The notes under the pieces were generated by a model that was not told where the DNA came from, searched no databases, and saw nothing but the letters and a program-made list of their open reading frames with translations. The position numbers and the translations under genes were made by a program. From the NCBI GenBank assembly GCA_000934385.1, contig KN880537.1, positions 16,783-80,782 on the forward strand: a stretch of 64,000 bases of DNA, read 5' to 3'. This document shows, in pieces, positions 47,651 through 59,156 of the stretch; position 1 is the stretch's first letter; the number at the start of each line of letters is the position of its first letter. The DNA is from Cylindrobasidium torrendii FP15055 ss-10. Lineage: Eukaryota > Basidiomycota > Agaricomycetes > Agaricales > Physalacriaceae.

Positions 47651-49247
47651 CCACGTCTGCAGTCTCGACCGGCAGGTGAAACTCGAAATCCACACCAGAG
47701 GCCCTGATATTCCGCCCCTCCTTGGATTCCTCGAACGCTTCAATTTCAAATACCATCGGGTCCGCCCCATTCGGTTCCAACATTATGTGGAACTTCTCCA
47801 TCTTGATCATGGGCCGCGCCAGCATCCTTGCTTGTACAATCTCCCAGACTTCTGCCGCTTCAGCGGAATCGAGGTAGCAGTAATCGATACAAGCCTGCTC
47901 ATAGGGCGACTGCATAAACTTGATCGCGAGCGTGATGAGATTGGGCAGGTAAACGGGATCGTTAGCACCGAGGATGCCATGTAGACCTTCGAGGAGGTAA
48001 TACACAATATCGTTGTCCACCAGTGATGCATTCCAAGTGAGAGATCGCAGGGAGTCTAGGTAAGGGAGAAGAGGAGGGAATGAATCAATATCCCCGGCGT
48101 AGGTTGCAGAACACTGGTTTATCGTGAGGTCCAGCAGACGACAGTTCGAGTCTTTGAGCAACAGTACGATTTGTGAGACGGAGTCCACGTGTTCGTCACG
48201 TTCGTCGCTGATATAGAATTCGAGGTTTGTGAGATTTGGAAGCAGCAACGGTGGTAGAATCATGGGTGGTAGTTTGAGCTTGACGACATGAGGATTTTCT
48301 ATCATCGCGGGCGTAGGGACAATCCCACCATCGTTGATGGCGAACTTTAAATTGTCACCCCAAGACACATTGGGAGCGGTAGTGTGCCTCATGACCATGT
48401 CGAAATAGTCGGCAAGATTTTGATGCGCAAAGCACCCGATAGTGCTGATGTCGATCTTGGTGAGCTGGGCCCAGGGAAGGTTCAAAGGAGTGAAGCCCGC
48501 AGCGAAGGTCACAACATTGAGACTTGGAGCGTCCAGAAAGGTATCCATATAGTCTTTCCCGGGCCAGTGCTTACTCGCGTACGAAGGATGAACCTCCCAG
48601 AAATCATCGAAAGAAAGAGTTTCCAACTTGGGGACGCGATTGGCAACATTGATGAGACCAGACCAAGGAATCCCTGCCATCGTGCGGATTTCCTCCACCA
48701 TGTCGTGTGACTTCATAGCAAATGACTTCCACCGAAAGGATTGCCCAATCGAGAATTGCATGATTTTGTAAGAGAACGTGGTGCTGTCGACGACCTGTCC
48801 GTCATAGCCTCTTTCGGAGAAACTCCGAAATGATTCGTCGCCCAAGTGCCAACGGTCAAACTTCAAATCCAAAGGTAGCGATCCACCCCAAGTAAGTGCA
48901 TTTTGACACACAACTGCGAACCGTTTCCAGATCGACGCATCGGTCGCGGTGGTAGGATTTGTGGGGAGTAAATCTATGCAGATGCGAGTCCAAAGCCATG
49001 GATGCGAAGTACAGACGCTCTTCCAGTTTCTGCAGACGGTCATGAGTAAGAACTGTGGCGGAAGACCTCCTGCGATTTGGAAGTTGGAGAAGTCATCCCG
49101 AGTAGCTTCGAGTACGTAGGCCTCTGCTATAGAGGCCACGATCTCGTTAGGAAACGAGAGTATGGATGTGTGACCCTGAGGAATATGATTATCTTGTATA
49201 TTTCGCAAGATTATTCTACAACTTACGGTGAATGGTGGTAGAGACAT
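47619..49247 (-). CDS. F-box/LRR-like paralogue D
   Basis: Exon 1 (49247-49227) encodes MSLPPFT, matching MSLTPFT of C. The 51-nt intron (49226-49176) is stop-free and a multiple of three, so an unspliced message would encode 17 extra residues. Exon 2 ends at 47619; 525 residues after splicing. Blocks: SILSFPNEIVASIAEAYVLE, GGLPPQFLLMTVCRNWKSVC, WKRFAVVCQNALTWGGSLP, GIPWSGLINVANRVPKL, LLLPNLTNLEFYI, LPYLDSLRSLTWNA. Tandem sister of C with duplicated 5' and 3' flanks. Predicted F-box adaptor; the F-box core is more divergent than in A and B. Confidence 0.82.
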   Translation of the reverse strand: MSLPPFTVSCRIILRNIQDNHIPQGHTSILSFPNEIVASIAEAYVLEATRDDFSNFQIAGGLPPQFLLMTVCRNWKSVCTSHPWLWTRICIDLLPTNPTTATDASIWKRFAVVCQNALTWGGSLPLDLKFDRWHLGDESFRSFSERGYDGQVVDSTTFSYKIMQFSIGQSFRWKSFAMKSHDMVEEIRTMAGIPWSGLINVANRVPKLETLSFDDFWEVHPSYASKHWPGKDYMDTFLDAPSLNVVTFAAGFTPLNLPWAQLTKIDISTIGCFAHQNLADYFDMVMRHTTAPNVSWGDNLKFAINDGGIVPTPAMIENPHVVKLKLPPMILPPLLLPNLTNLEFYISDERDEHVDSVSQIVLLLKDSNCRLLDLTINQCSATYAGDIDSFPPLLPYLDSLRSLTWNASLVDNDIVYYLLEGLHGILGANDPVYLPNLITLAIKFMQSPYEQACIDYCYLDSAEAAEVWEIVQARMLARPMIKMEKFHIMLEPNGADPMVFEIEAFEESKEGRNIRASGVDFEFHLPVETADVDIVEQWLCLP

Positions 49248-49972
49248 GAGGTCAAGTCGAGAAGTGTTAATCGAAAACCGTGTTGGATTGCTAGCCCTTT
49301 ATATCTGGTCTCTATGTGACTCAGAAGAGCAAACAAAGACTACGTTGTAACAATTGAATCTTTGACAATGAGTATCTCTGAGGCATTGTTATAGTTCCCT
49401 TTGTCTTGCCACGACGGTGTTTCCGACGATCTACAATGAGATTCGCGTATCTCTTTCCTGTCATTGTCAATGTAATACCAAGTGCGTTGCGCTCCAAACA
49501 ATTAAGAGACGCGGTAATGACTGGCATCTCGAAATGCTTGAAATATTAAACTTGAGCGCTGGTAAGCGTACTGCGCACACCGGGACACAATTTGGAAAGA
49601 GGGTTGGACTGTTTGGCTGATTCTATTGGATGCAATCCAGCTCCTGACGGATTTAGATCGATTGATCACGCCACTCGGATGAGCCCGCGCGGCTGCCATT
49701 GGAGGCGGGATTGGCCATCAACAGGCACGCCAAAGTGATTGGCTTGCTACCAGCCATATATTACTTGCTGCATAGATTTGAAGTTTGTTAAATCAATCAG
49801 TGTCAAGACACTTTTGGTCCACACTGGCTGAAAATTCAAGAAGACTCATCCTTGAAGCTTGACCGGTTGACCAAAGACATTTCCCACATACTAGAAGTCA
49901 TAAAATGTTCATTGCAAAGGTCCATCGTAGAAAGTAAGCAAAAATAAATCAGTCAAATGTCAATCATGAGTA
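49248..49972. other. Intergenic region upstream of F-box D
   Basis: Promoter of D and 3' flank of the metalloprotease, whose stop faces it. Homologous to the C upstream region over about 180 bp (to about 49440). Confidence 0.5.
49298..49356 (-). promoter_or_regulatory. F-box promoter module, gene D
   Basis: Gene-orientation CAATTGTTACAACG, CTTTGTTTGCTC, GAGTCACAT and ATATAAAGG, matching gene C in order and spacing. Confidence 0.55.
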
Positions 49973-51089
49973 TCAATAGTATTGCTGAGACGCTGCGACG
50001 CCGCGGTAGGCCTCCATCTGCTCCTGCGCACGCTTGATCTGTCCCTTCGAGAACTCCGTCAAGCACACATCAGACGAGTAATCCATGTAGTTGTCTGTAG
50101 CTCCGTCAGCATTCCCATTTGTCATCACAAAAGGAGCAGAGAAAACGCACGGATGGGGTCGAGGCCAATCTGCTCCGTGCACGAATCCCTCTTGACAGGG
50201 CACCCTTCCGTCGCATTAGCTTGCACAGGAGTGTCGGAGACCAAGTCCCCGCCATCCTCTTCCTCGCAGCCGCCTTGGAAGGTGTGGTACAGACCAGTCC
50301 AGTGCCCGGTCTCGTGGGTGAGTGTCTTGCCCATGCTGTAGTCGGCCGAAGAGCCACCGGGAAGGGTAGACCAGTTCAAGACGATACCATCGTGGATGGG
50401 GTCCGAGGTGTAGTCGGCAGGAAACGCAGCGTATCCAAGAAGAGAGGAGTTCGAGAATCTATATTCAAGATGAGCATACCGTTTTGACGACGCTGGAAGT
50501 GAAGAGGGGACACGTACGAAACCGTGTAGATGTTGAGGGCGTTCGCGCCGCCGTGACGGTATGTGCTCTTCATCTCAACTTCCATCGGGGTCTCGTCAGT
50601 CATGTTCTGGAACCACAGCGCGTTCTCGATGTAGGTGATGTTCTGAAGCTCGAATGAGAACCCGGCCGCGGCGTAGTCAGCGTTGAGAACGTCGATTTGG
50701 TCATTGATCATGGTTGGTCTGAGCAACTGTTTAGTACGAGGAGCTTGCGAGACAGAAATCGGCGGACGTACTCAAGAAGACCACCCTCGTAGGTGAGGTC
50801 CTCGTAGATGACATTCCAGTACACAGGGATGGGGCCCTCCTTCGCCTTTGTGCGACGCTCGTCGGATTTGATCTTGCGGAAGTTCTCCTCTGCTTGCAAG
50901 CGCTTCTCGGATGACGGGTTAGAGCCGCACGAAAAGCTACAGTAATGCGTTAGACCATGCTGCACTCGATATTTCACCTATGCACGCGGCGTACCGTTGA
51001 GACACAGACTCCCGGACGAGAGGCTTGGATGGGAATGCCAACGCGGCAGTCACAGCGGATAACAAAGCAATTGCAGTAAAGTGATGCAT
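49973..51089 (-). CDS. Secreted M43-type (pappalysin-like) metalloprotease
   Basis: Start MHHFTAIALLSAVTAALAF is a signal peptide (about 18 residues), with a TATATAAAAGG-type box about 110 bp upstream (51199-51206). The zinc-binding motif is HETGHWTGLYH (HExxHxxGxxH), and the Met-turn lies in NYMDYSSDVCL. In between are GGCEEEDGGDLVSDTPVQ and CPVKRDSC, with cysteines typical of the family. The N-terminal part carries PIPVYWNVIYEDLTYEGG. Three N-glycosylation sequons are likely (NIT, NMT, NAT). Fungal relatives are extracellular endopeptidases that degrade proteins outside the cell. About 290 residues in five exons. The C-terminus ends RGVAASQQYY. Confidence 0.93.
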
Positions 51090-54000
51090 GATTGAAAAGG
51101 TAGGCGTGAAAAAAGACGCTTGTCAGACGGTCGTCGAAGAAGAAGAGGAAGGAAGAAAGGTGGACGACAGTGAAGATGAGAGACGGGTCGCCTGAGCCTT
51201 TTATATGGTCCTCTGCGCGCAAAGAGGAGCGCCCACTGAAACTTTCCAGATCTTTACGCCTGACGGGCGGCGGACGGCAGGCAAAAGTGATGAATCTCGA
51301 ATTGGCCAGTGTCGCTATAGTGTCGCTGCATAGAGTAAAAGCATCGCATAATTGTCGTAAATAGTAAACTCGCGCGCCGTTCACAGAGAGCATACGGTCG
51401 CGATTGCTTCAAAACCTGCTAGTATGGAATGCCGGAGAGCTACGCTTCGAAACCGCGGGAACAGGTCCGACGGACTTCCTTTCTGGGAGAGGGAACGTGG
51501 ACATAAGCAAAGCCACATGGACTTAAGCAAGGACTTAGTCCCATCGCTCTAAGTCTTGTGGCGCAAGGGCAAAGGGATGAATATGCAATGGGAAATGTGG
51601 CGCATCCAGATAGGTACCATTGTGGGGTTTTGAAAACTGCTCTTAAATGGCCTACCTATTGTATTGTGCCAACAATACAACTACCTATTGGGCATTTCAA
51701 AAAGAATGTGGCCACTTGCTAGTGCGTAGCAGTAATTAATCTAGCTTGTACTATACACTGAGCACTCTTACCCTCCAGTAGTACAGGGAAAATAATTGTA
51801 AACATAGCCAACCAGATTCACCTACCTGGGTCACTGTGGTAAACTCATCGAAAGGTGATGCGTTGATTGTTGAACCGGAAACGGTCAGTTAAGTACAAGT
51901 ATGCAAATATGTACTGTTGCAAATGGACCTGAACACATCCCGTAATGTAGAGCCTGACACCAGAGCGCGCCAGTGTGCACTGTACCGGGTGGGAATACAC
52001 GTGTGGCTGGCCGTACGCAGAGCTATGTGAACTGAACTTAATCCAGTGATCGTCGAGTCGCACGATCAGCTCACCGCATCATCAAAGAACTTACAGCTGG
52101 ACATCCGCAACACCCGAGCGGCACCCATTCACAATAGTGTAGACCAAGCTGAGACACACACCAACTACGATTGAAGGTTTCTAGGACTGCCGAAGGTGCA
52201 TTGTCTTTGACATCTCTCCTTGAATGCTTATTTACTGTCTCTGTACCGTCCCTCGACACCGTGACGGGCTCGTGGTACGCCCTCTACATATTTTTACAGC
52301 CAGCTGCTTGGTCTTTCGGAAGCTCCATCGCATTAACAACTCCTAATTTTTGTGTACTTATAATAACTTATGATAAACTTCTCTTTCTTTGTTTCGTGTT
52401 AGTAGGCTAAGTATATGCAAGTTTATTGTGCCCTAGTAACTGGAGGGTCCTCAAAGGGCGCCGCACAATGTGTCTGGTGCGTTCGGGAGATTCTAGCGTC
52501 AATCACACGCAAGGTCATAAGCCTCGATCAAGTGGTTGGCCGCTTTGGAAGGCGTGTCAAGCCACTCGAAGGTTAAAGGGCTTGTCTAATATCGCACATG
52601 ACTATGTTGAGAGTTATGGACACTACTTGAAAGTTATTACTCAAGCATGCCAACGGCATACAGGTTTCTCTCTTACTTTACTTATATTCTCTTGGTTGTA
52701 CTACACAAAATGGACAATTTGGCGGGATCGTGATTTGTATGCGCTCTTCGCTCTACCAATTGCTAAGGATGTGTAGTTTCAAATATGCAGTATCACTCAC
52801 AAATGAAATCCTCAGTGTTCTCCCCACCTTCACCCCGCGCGATCCACCTCTAGTGATTGATAAAACAAACATTTATTTACGCCTTTTTCTATGTTCACTC
52901 TCTCAAACAGATATTTTGGTTGCAAGCCGCGGTGCGCAAAAGCTGCAGCGGCGTGCGCTCCCACCAAATCCGAGTCCTTGCTTGCCGAGTGACTTCTCTG
53001 CATGATTGGCTACGGTGCGCGCTGAGTTTTGGCGTGCCATGTACATATTCAATATTCATCACCTGACTATATCTTCCATGCTTTTTGCCCTGTTTATTCC
53101 CACTAACTTCCGGGACGAGGATGTAATATCGCTCTACGTCTTCACGGACGTCGCTTCAACACTCATCATCGCCCCTCCCCCCCACGGGGCTAACGGCCTT
53201 CCTTCTCCTTTACGAACCCGCTGTTTTCAATCTTGTTTATATGCTTGTATCTGAACCTAAATGCTTCCAAGTAAATCGATATGTGTTAGTTTAGGATAGG
53301 ACTCGTGTTGCATAGTACGCTATAAGTCATACTGTTGCAATATATATACTATCCTCCATTCGAATTGCCCGACTGCGTCTATGATGCTCACAGAGAGCTG
53401 GGGCCTGCGCTCGATCCAGAAGAGCCCAAGGACTCGACGCCAGGGCATCATTGATATTCCAAATATCCTTGCTCACCCTTGACTCGTGTCCGCGAGCCAC
53501 CTTTCTCCCCTTGCCCATTTCACACACGCAGTTACTTAGTTAGCTCCATAACGCTTCTACACTTTGAATTATACTCTGGTTCTTTCTCATGCTCATTTTC
53601 AATGTTCGCTGCTTCGGTCGCCCGCCACGAGACTGGCGGCATGAGAAAGCGCCGGCTGAGAAGATTGTCCCAAGTTGAAGCAACAGTCGGACTAGGACTC
53701 CATAGATTCTATGTTGGCTGTTGAAATTCTTTCTAAGAAGGCTTATCAGGCAACGCATCCGTACCGCGACCAGCACGATGTCAAAGAACGAGGTTTCCGC
53801 CTCGTCAATTGACGATGTGGTACAAGTAGCGGTGTTGCTGTCGCGTTGGAAGCTCTAGGCTTTTGTTGAGTGTGGGAAACGGATCGGGGTCGGTGGAGTC
53901 GATGTGAGAGCCAACTTTGGAGAGAGAAAGTCTAGCTCACAGCGCCCGAGCGAAGAGTATTGTCGAGTTCAGAGGTGGGAGTGAACAGGAAAGCAAAGCC

Positions 54001-55422
54001 AATTTGGTATGCTAAGCACCGCTGTCTATCCAGCGCGACATAAAGGGGGGAAGGATACTCTTTGTGTCATGCCCGTGGGCCGTGATGTATATAGCTTGCA
54101 TACCAATAAGCTAACGTCCTCAACCTACATGTCCCGTGAGCGACATAAGCTACAATTGCTCACAGGTAACACATCTTCTATCGGGCTCACACTTACGAGT
54201 GAGCGTCGGGTGTCGAAATACGATTTGTGTGACAGTTGACTTGATGTATGCTATGTACCCTGTGAGATGATATTTTAACTATTGAGTCTTCATGCAAGCG
54301 TTCCTCTCAGTAGCCTTTATGGGACTCTAGATAACTTGACTCGATGCATGTGCAAACTTCTCGATGTGAGTTCCTATGAGTTCGACGTACTTCCCGATCA
54401 AGCCTTTCATTGATTACAAAGCTCCAAAGAGGGTGCTGCGTCCTACAGAAACATCTGAATGTGGTTTCATATGTTCCATGGCACTGACCTTCTTGGATTC
54501 GAACTATAGTGTACATTAGCTTTATTCACGAGTGGCTGGATGGCTTGCCTCGGGGCCTCCAGGCGCCAAGGAGTTTGCAGACGACGGTGATTTACTCAGG
54601 ATCCAGATTCTCGAAACCTTAGCAGAAGCCCCTATCCAACTTGTGCCCGCTCACCGCTGTACCGACCCGGTCCCCGACCACACTACGCCACACAGAGTCC
54701 GGGACTTCACGCAGAGATTTTGAGTCCGGAGGATTGATTACTAAATCAACCTGCATTTCTCTTTTTGGATTTTAAAAATAATTTTAAAATATTCTGTTTC
54801 AGCTGCGCCGGTTTCAAAGCGTAGCTCTCCGGCATTCCATAGCTAGTCATCTGCTGAAAAAAAAACTTGGGCACTGGTAAAGCACGGACATCAAGCTCAA
54901 GGTTTGCGCGCCCAAAGACGCGACGTGGCTGTGCTTCAAGATACCAATCTACCATTTTAATTGATAACTACCTTGCCCTTCTACGGTCCAGCTGCTTGCA
55001 GTGCTTCAGAGCATATTCAGACCCACTCTCACAGGCGAGTGGTACGCTGTTTGAAGGACGTAGACCGCTTGCCATGACTCTGCCAAGACGGTTCGGACCA
55101 AGTTTGGGCGCCTGGAAGGCTGGAATGATGCTGACGTAAATTGAGGCTGCGAAGCCAAACAAGATCAAATTGCGCCACAGATAAGTCAACACTCCTTGGG
55201 TGCGTGTATTTCACTGTCGTTTTGGGATTTAGCATGGATACAGATATTTATGATGAATGGCTAAACTTTATTTACCGAAGCCAAGCCTTTTGCTTGAGAG
55301 CGAATGGACACAACATGAGCCTGGCACAAAACTGAAGCATGGCCAAAAAACAATCAGGATATCATATTCCACTAAATTGTACACTTCTTTCTTCATAGGT
55401 ATAGGTATATAAGACTCCCAAT
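51090..55422. other. Gene-poor 4.3-kb region
   Basis: No open frame here has a recognisable domain. Base composition is more AT-rich than the rest, with a 9-bp stem inverted repeat at 51659-51680. The largest open frames (52426-52776 plus; 54746-54955 and 54968-55192 minus) look random or decayed. It may contain remnants of mobile elements, but no transposase, reverse transcriptase or clear terminal repeats were found. Confidence 0.5.
51652..51690. repeat. Short inverted repeat flanked by direct repeats
   Basis: Stem TTGTATTGT (51659-51667) and ACAATACAA (51672-51680) around a 4-nt loop. The 10-bp direct repeat CTACCTATTG occurs at 51652-51661 and 51681-51690. Could be a small hairpin element or a target-site duplication. 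Confidence 0.5.
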
Positions 55423-56327
55423 CTACGCCGTCTTCAGAGGCGTTGTGCGGAGGTACGGCTATGTCAAAGTCAGTACCGCTTCGACACACAACCCAAACCG
55501 ACAAGGTACTCACGTAGTGCACTTTGTGCTCGGGGAACAGCGTCTTGGCCTCCTCGGCATTCACGCTAGCGTGTACGATAACATCGTCGCCCGCCTTCCA
55601 GTTCACAGGTGTAGCGATGCGCTGCTTGTCGCCGAGCTGGATCGCGTCGATGACACGGAGGATTTCGTCGAAGTTGCGGCCAGCGACGGCGGGGTAGGAG
55701 AGCGTGAGGCGGATAACCTTCTTGGGGTCGATGATGAAGACAGTACGGATCTGGGCGGGGTCAGCGCACACTACTAGAACAGATGGGACTGCGGCGTACG
55801 GTGAAGGGAAGGCCTTTGCCATCACGGTTGGTTACATCCTGGTAGTCCAGCATGTCGTACAAGTAGGAGATCTTCCTGTCCTCGTCCGCAATCTACTCAA
55901 TGTTTGAGACTCAAATCCAGATATTAGAGAGGGAAGGAGAACGGACAATGGGGTAGGTGACCTCGGTCGGGCCGACAGTCTTGCCACCAAACTCCTCGAT
56001 ATCCTTGATCCACTTCTCGTGCTCGGCAAGGCCGTTGGCGGAGAGACCGATAACCTTGGTGTTGCGCTTCTGGAAGTCGGGGAAGCGGCGCGCAACTTCG
56101 CCAAGCTCGGTTGTGCACACAGGGGTGAAATCTCCAGGGTGGGAGAAGAGGACGGCCTAGACAAAGCATAGATTGAATATCAACGCTGTAGATAGCAAGC
56201 AAACATTCAAACGCACCCAAGAGTCTCCAATCCAATCGTGGAACTTAATCGGTCCAGCAGTGGTTTGCGCCTCAAAGTCGGGGGCGATGCTGCCGAGGCG
56301 GAGAGCGTTCCTCTGTTCGTTGGCCAT
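55423..56327 (-). CDS. 1-Cys peroxiredoxin (Prx6/Prx1 type)
   Basis: Start MANEQRNALRLGSIAPDFEA, with TATA-like TTTATAAA at about 56394-56400. The active-site block is HPGDFTPVCTTELGE, with the peroxidatic Cys at residue 51. KVIGLSANGLAEHEKWIKDI, GLPFTIRTVFIID, RLTLSYPAVAGRNFDEILRV and NWKAGDDVIVHASV follow. The last exon (PYLRTTPLKTA) is typical of the 1-Cys subgroup. No second resolving Cys is visible. These enzymes reduce hydrogen peroxide and lipid hydroperoxides. About 223 residues, five exons. No mitochondrial presequence is evident, so cytosolic location is more likely than matrix. Confidence 0.95.
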
Positions 56328-57031
56328 TGCTAAAGTCGAGTGATGGTGGGATAAAGACAAGGTGTGAGATAGCGATGAACAAGATTGTGGGTTTTATAAA
56401 GTGGTGGCGGGACTGACACCAGGATGGCGTGCTCCGTTCGAGTTATTGTCTCGGGCGAAGAGAAATGTGTGCAGCACGACATCTCACGCGACGGATGCGT
56501 ACTGCGCTCGATAAGGCGCCAGCACGTGCTTGGTCGGTAGAGTTGTGCTCGAATGGGAAGGGGGAGAACAATGAACGATCGCCGAAGACCCGAACGTGGT
56601 GAGGAATGTGTCCGAAGCACCGACGAATATCTGTCCTTCTGGGCTTCGTTATGACCGGTGTATTCCCCAAGTGAGAAGACATCAAATATGGAATCTCACC
56701 ACCTTACCAATGAACAAAGTCAGCTGGTGATGCTTCTCCTCCATGCCCAAGTGCCGAATACTTGCACTACTTACGTCTAGAACCACATACGAACTCCAAC
56801 AAATGAACTCTGCGCAGGCGTCAGCAGAACTAGAATTTCCCCCTACTTACTGTAAGCTGCCGGAAAGGGTGAGAATAAATGCATGCAGTAATTAGTGTAT
56901 GTGAGATGCGTCGTGGATGATGCGGTGCAGTCGGGTACATAATAGCTACAAGCGGGGGAAAGGAAGATTGTGTGGGGAATATGTGTACAGAGATCAGGTA
57001 TCAAAGAATAAGAAGGGTAGGGAGTGCGCGA
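56328..57031. other. Intergenic region
   Basis: Peroxiredoxin promoter on the left; 3' flank of the DUF6593-like gene on the right. No gene recognised. Confidence 0.5.
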
Positions 57032-57775
57032 TTACATCAATCCATCCCAGCGCCAGCGCTCGAGGACGAGAGCGGACATGACGACGTCGTCAAGAACGTC
57101 CCAGCCTGCCGGGGTGATGTTGAGCTCGCGCTTTCTTGCGTTGTTCTGCAAGGTTGCATATCGGGCACTTGGCGTAAAGTTGGACGAGAAGCACTGCAAA
57201 ATATTAGAATACTTCCGCGGAGATCAAGAGAGGGGAGCTCACCTCGAGAGTGCGTCCTGAAGGAGAGACGTCCCAGTAGAGCGACGTCTGGCCTGATATT
57301 TTCCACTGCCATGTGCTGCGTGCTTCCTGAAAACAAGGGTAAGTCTTCCATGGTAGATACGGCACTTTGAGGAGGACATACCTTTTTGCATTTGCGATTG
57401 ACAAAGGCGGCCCGTGTGAAGACGTCGCTGAGGATAAGCGGCCCCCCGCGGGAACGCATCTGGAACGTGCCCGTGCGCGTCCTTGAGTTAAATCTGGAGG
57501 GATGGATTAGAGACAATAGGCCAGACGCATTCGGGGAATACTGACTTGAGTTCTCCGAGGAGCTCTGGTCCGCCGGACTCCATACCAGAAAGAAGAACTG
57601 CAGGCTATCGTGTGAATGGCCATGTTGCGGGCGCGTATGGATATGCGGAGGAACGTACCGAGAGTTCGTGTCGGACTAGGAATGACGGAGATGCAAGGGA
57701 TTGAGCCGGTGAGAGACATTCTGTGCGCAGCAGCATTTGGAACCAGGGTGAGAGTTGGAGGCGGTGGCGGTTCAT
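57032..57775 (-). CDS. DUF6593-like protein
   Basis: Five exons. The start is uncertain: MNRHRLQLSPWFQML at 57775, or MLLRTECLSP at 57736. Joined core: ESGGPELLGELK|FNSRTRTGTFQMRSR, PLILSDVFTRAAFVNRKCKK, EARSTWQWKISGQTSLYW, CFSSNFTPSARYATLQN, KRELNITPAGWDVLDDVVMS, ALVLERWRWDGLM. The pattern (a W.W..SG...LYW core, then a strand and a C-terminal LDD.V.S.L.LER) resembles the DUF6593 proteins abundant in mushrooms, which have no known biochemical role. A proline-rich plus/minus open frame to the right (57507-57980) is in another frame and is judged a shadow. Splice joints were chosen to keep the core in frame. Confidence 0.5.
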
Positions 57776-59156
57776 TGACCGTGACCGTCAGAGATGATGA
57801 CGAGGATGCAGGAGAGGAAGAGGAGGGCGGTGTTACTCGTGCACTGACACGCGAGGGCGGCGGCGTGATAGGACTCGTCGGTTGTGCCGGAACTGGCGTG
57901 TGTTCTTTGAAGGTATACGTGATGGACGTCTTGGGACTATAGCACGACGCGATGAGTCTCGGCCGGATAACACAGTTCATCGGCGTACTCTATGTCTTCG
58001 CTGGGACGGGCAGGAGGGTCATCGTAGTGGAGGATCGGAATTGCAAGCTCGCTCCTGGAGTCACTCTGAGTATTGGGAACTGAGAGCAACTGTCTGTCAC
58101 CTACGGGAGAGAACTATAGCTTGTAGTCATTGTTCCCCGGTAATCCGAAATGACTCGTTTACAAACGAATCCTCAGCACCAAGACCAGAAGAAGGAAAGG
58201 GAAAAGGTTTCGAAGCGACGTGAATGATTTGCTTAAATATGACGGAGGTGGCCGCTGATTGACTTTACATGTCGACCGCGACCCCCGGAAGCGGTTCCTT
58301 TAGAACAACCGGCCATGAGGACAAGGTGTAATCGGAGTGGCGGAAGCCAAAAAGGCTGCCTTGCCTTTGCCGGCATGAAGTCAGTCTCGGCAGGCGAAAC
58401 ACACGATCGCCGTAGATTGTCAAATTGTGGAGCGAAATGGTGAGGCGCTCGACATATTCCTCTTCGTCCTCGGTCGTCCAACTGTTATTCGTAGTGAAGG
58501 TGAATGGTATCTCGCAACAGGTGCGCAAAAGCGCAGTCTGAAAAGCCATAACTCGGCCATTGGCGCCCCGCGCGGCATTGGTTTTATGTTGTTCAGAACA
58601 ACCATAGGGTCTTCGGACTCAAGATAACCACGATTGTATTACAAAGCTACTTCCATTACTAAACCAGCCAGCTTACTCGAAGGGGCAGCATGCAAAGCTA
58701 GAAGTGTGACCCTCTAGCACGCTACAATGAGCGTGGATGAGTCGTGGTTTAATGCAGCACCTTCTGAGGATCAAGCTGGGCATTCGAGTCACCCCAAGGG
58801 GGCTCGAGGCAACAGAAGGCAATGTGGTAACCGTGCTAGCAAAGCTTACCGCGTGAGAAATGGGGCCGGATAGATGAGAAGCAGGCTAGTATCGAATCAG
58901 ATATCGTCTAAATTTGACTTTACGCTACAAAGAAATCTGCGTATTCAAGCTATACGGCAACTTTGTTTCTTGTGTAGTGTGTACCCTTTCTGTAGTTTCT
59001 CGGTTCTGGCCATCAAACTATCAATTTGCTATCAATGTCGTCGAGTGATTTGGTCACCTGATCGTATTTGGCCACACCAAGCGCGGCCCGGCATCAATCT
59101 CGGCCATTTTTCGATCGCCGTGCTCTGGATCCTGATTGGCATCTAACCACCATCAC
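57776..59156. other. Intergenic region, 1.4 kb
   Basis: Upstream side of the DUF6593-like gene and promoter of the RhoGEF gene. Short open frames (58265-58549 minus, 58427-58627 plus) carry no domain. Confidence 0.45.

Noticed and set aside
52426..52776. 116-codon plus-strand frame in the gene-poor region
   Set aside because: No domain, no transposase or polymerase motif.
54470..54560. Minus-strand GTTCGAATCC resembling a tRNA T-arm
   Set aside because: No A-box or cloverleaf pairing upstream.
54746..55235. Minus-strand open frames with a hydrophobic stretch (LFGFAASIYVSII)
   Set aside because: No recognisable family and no clear splice joint between the two frames; may be a decayed gene, but not supportable.
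57507..57980. Proline/serine-rich 157-codon minus-strand frame
   Set aside because: It cannot be spliced in frame to the clear DUF6593-like exons; the correct frame overlaps it.
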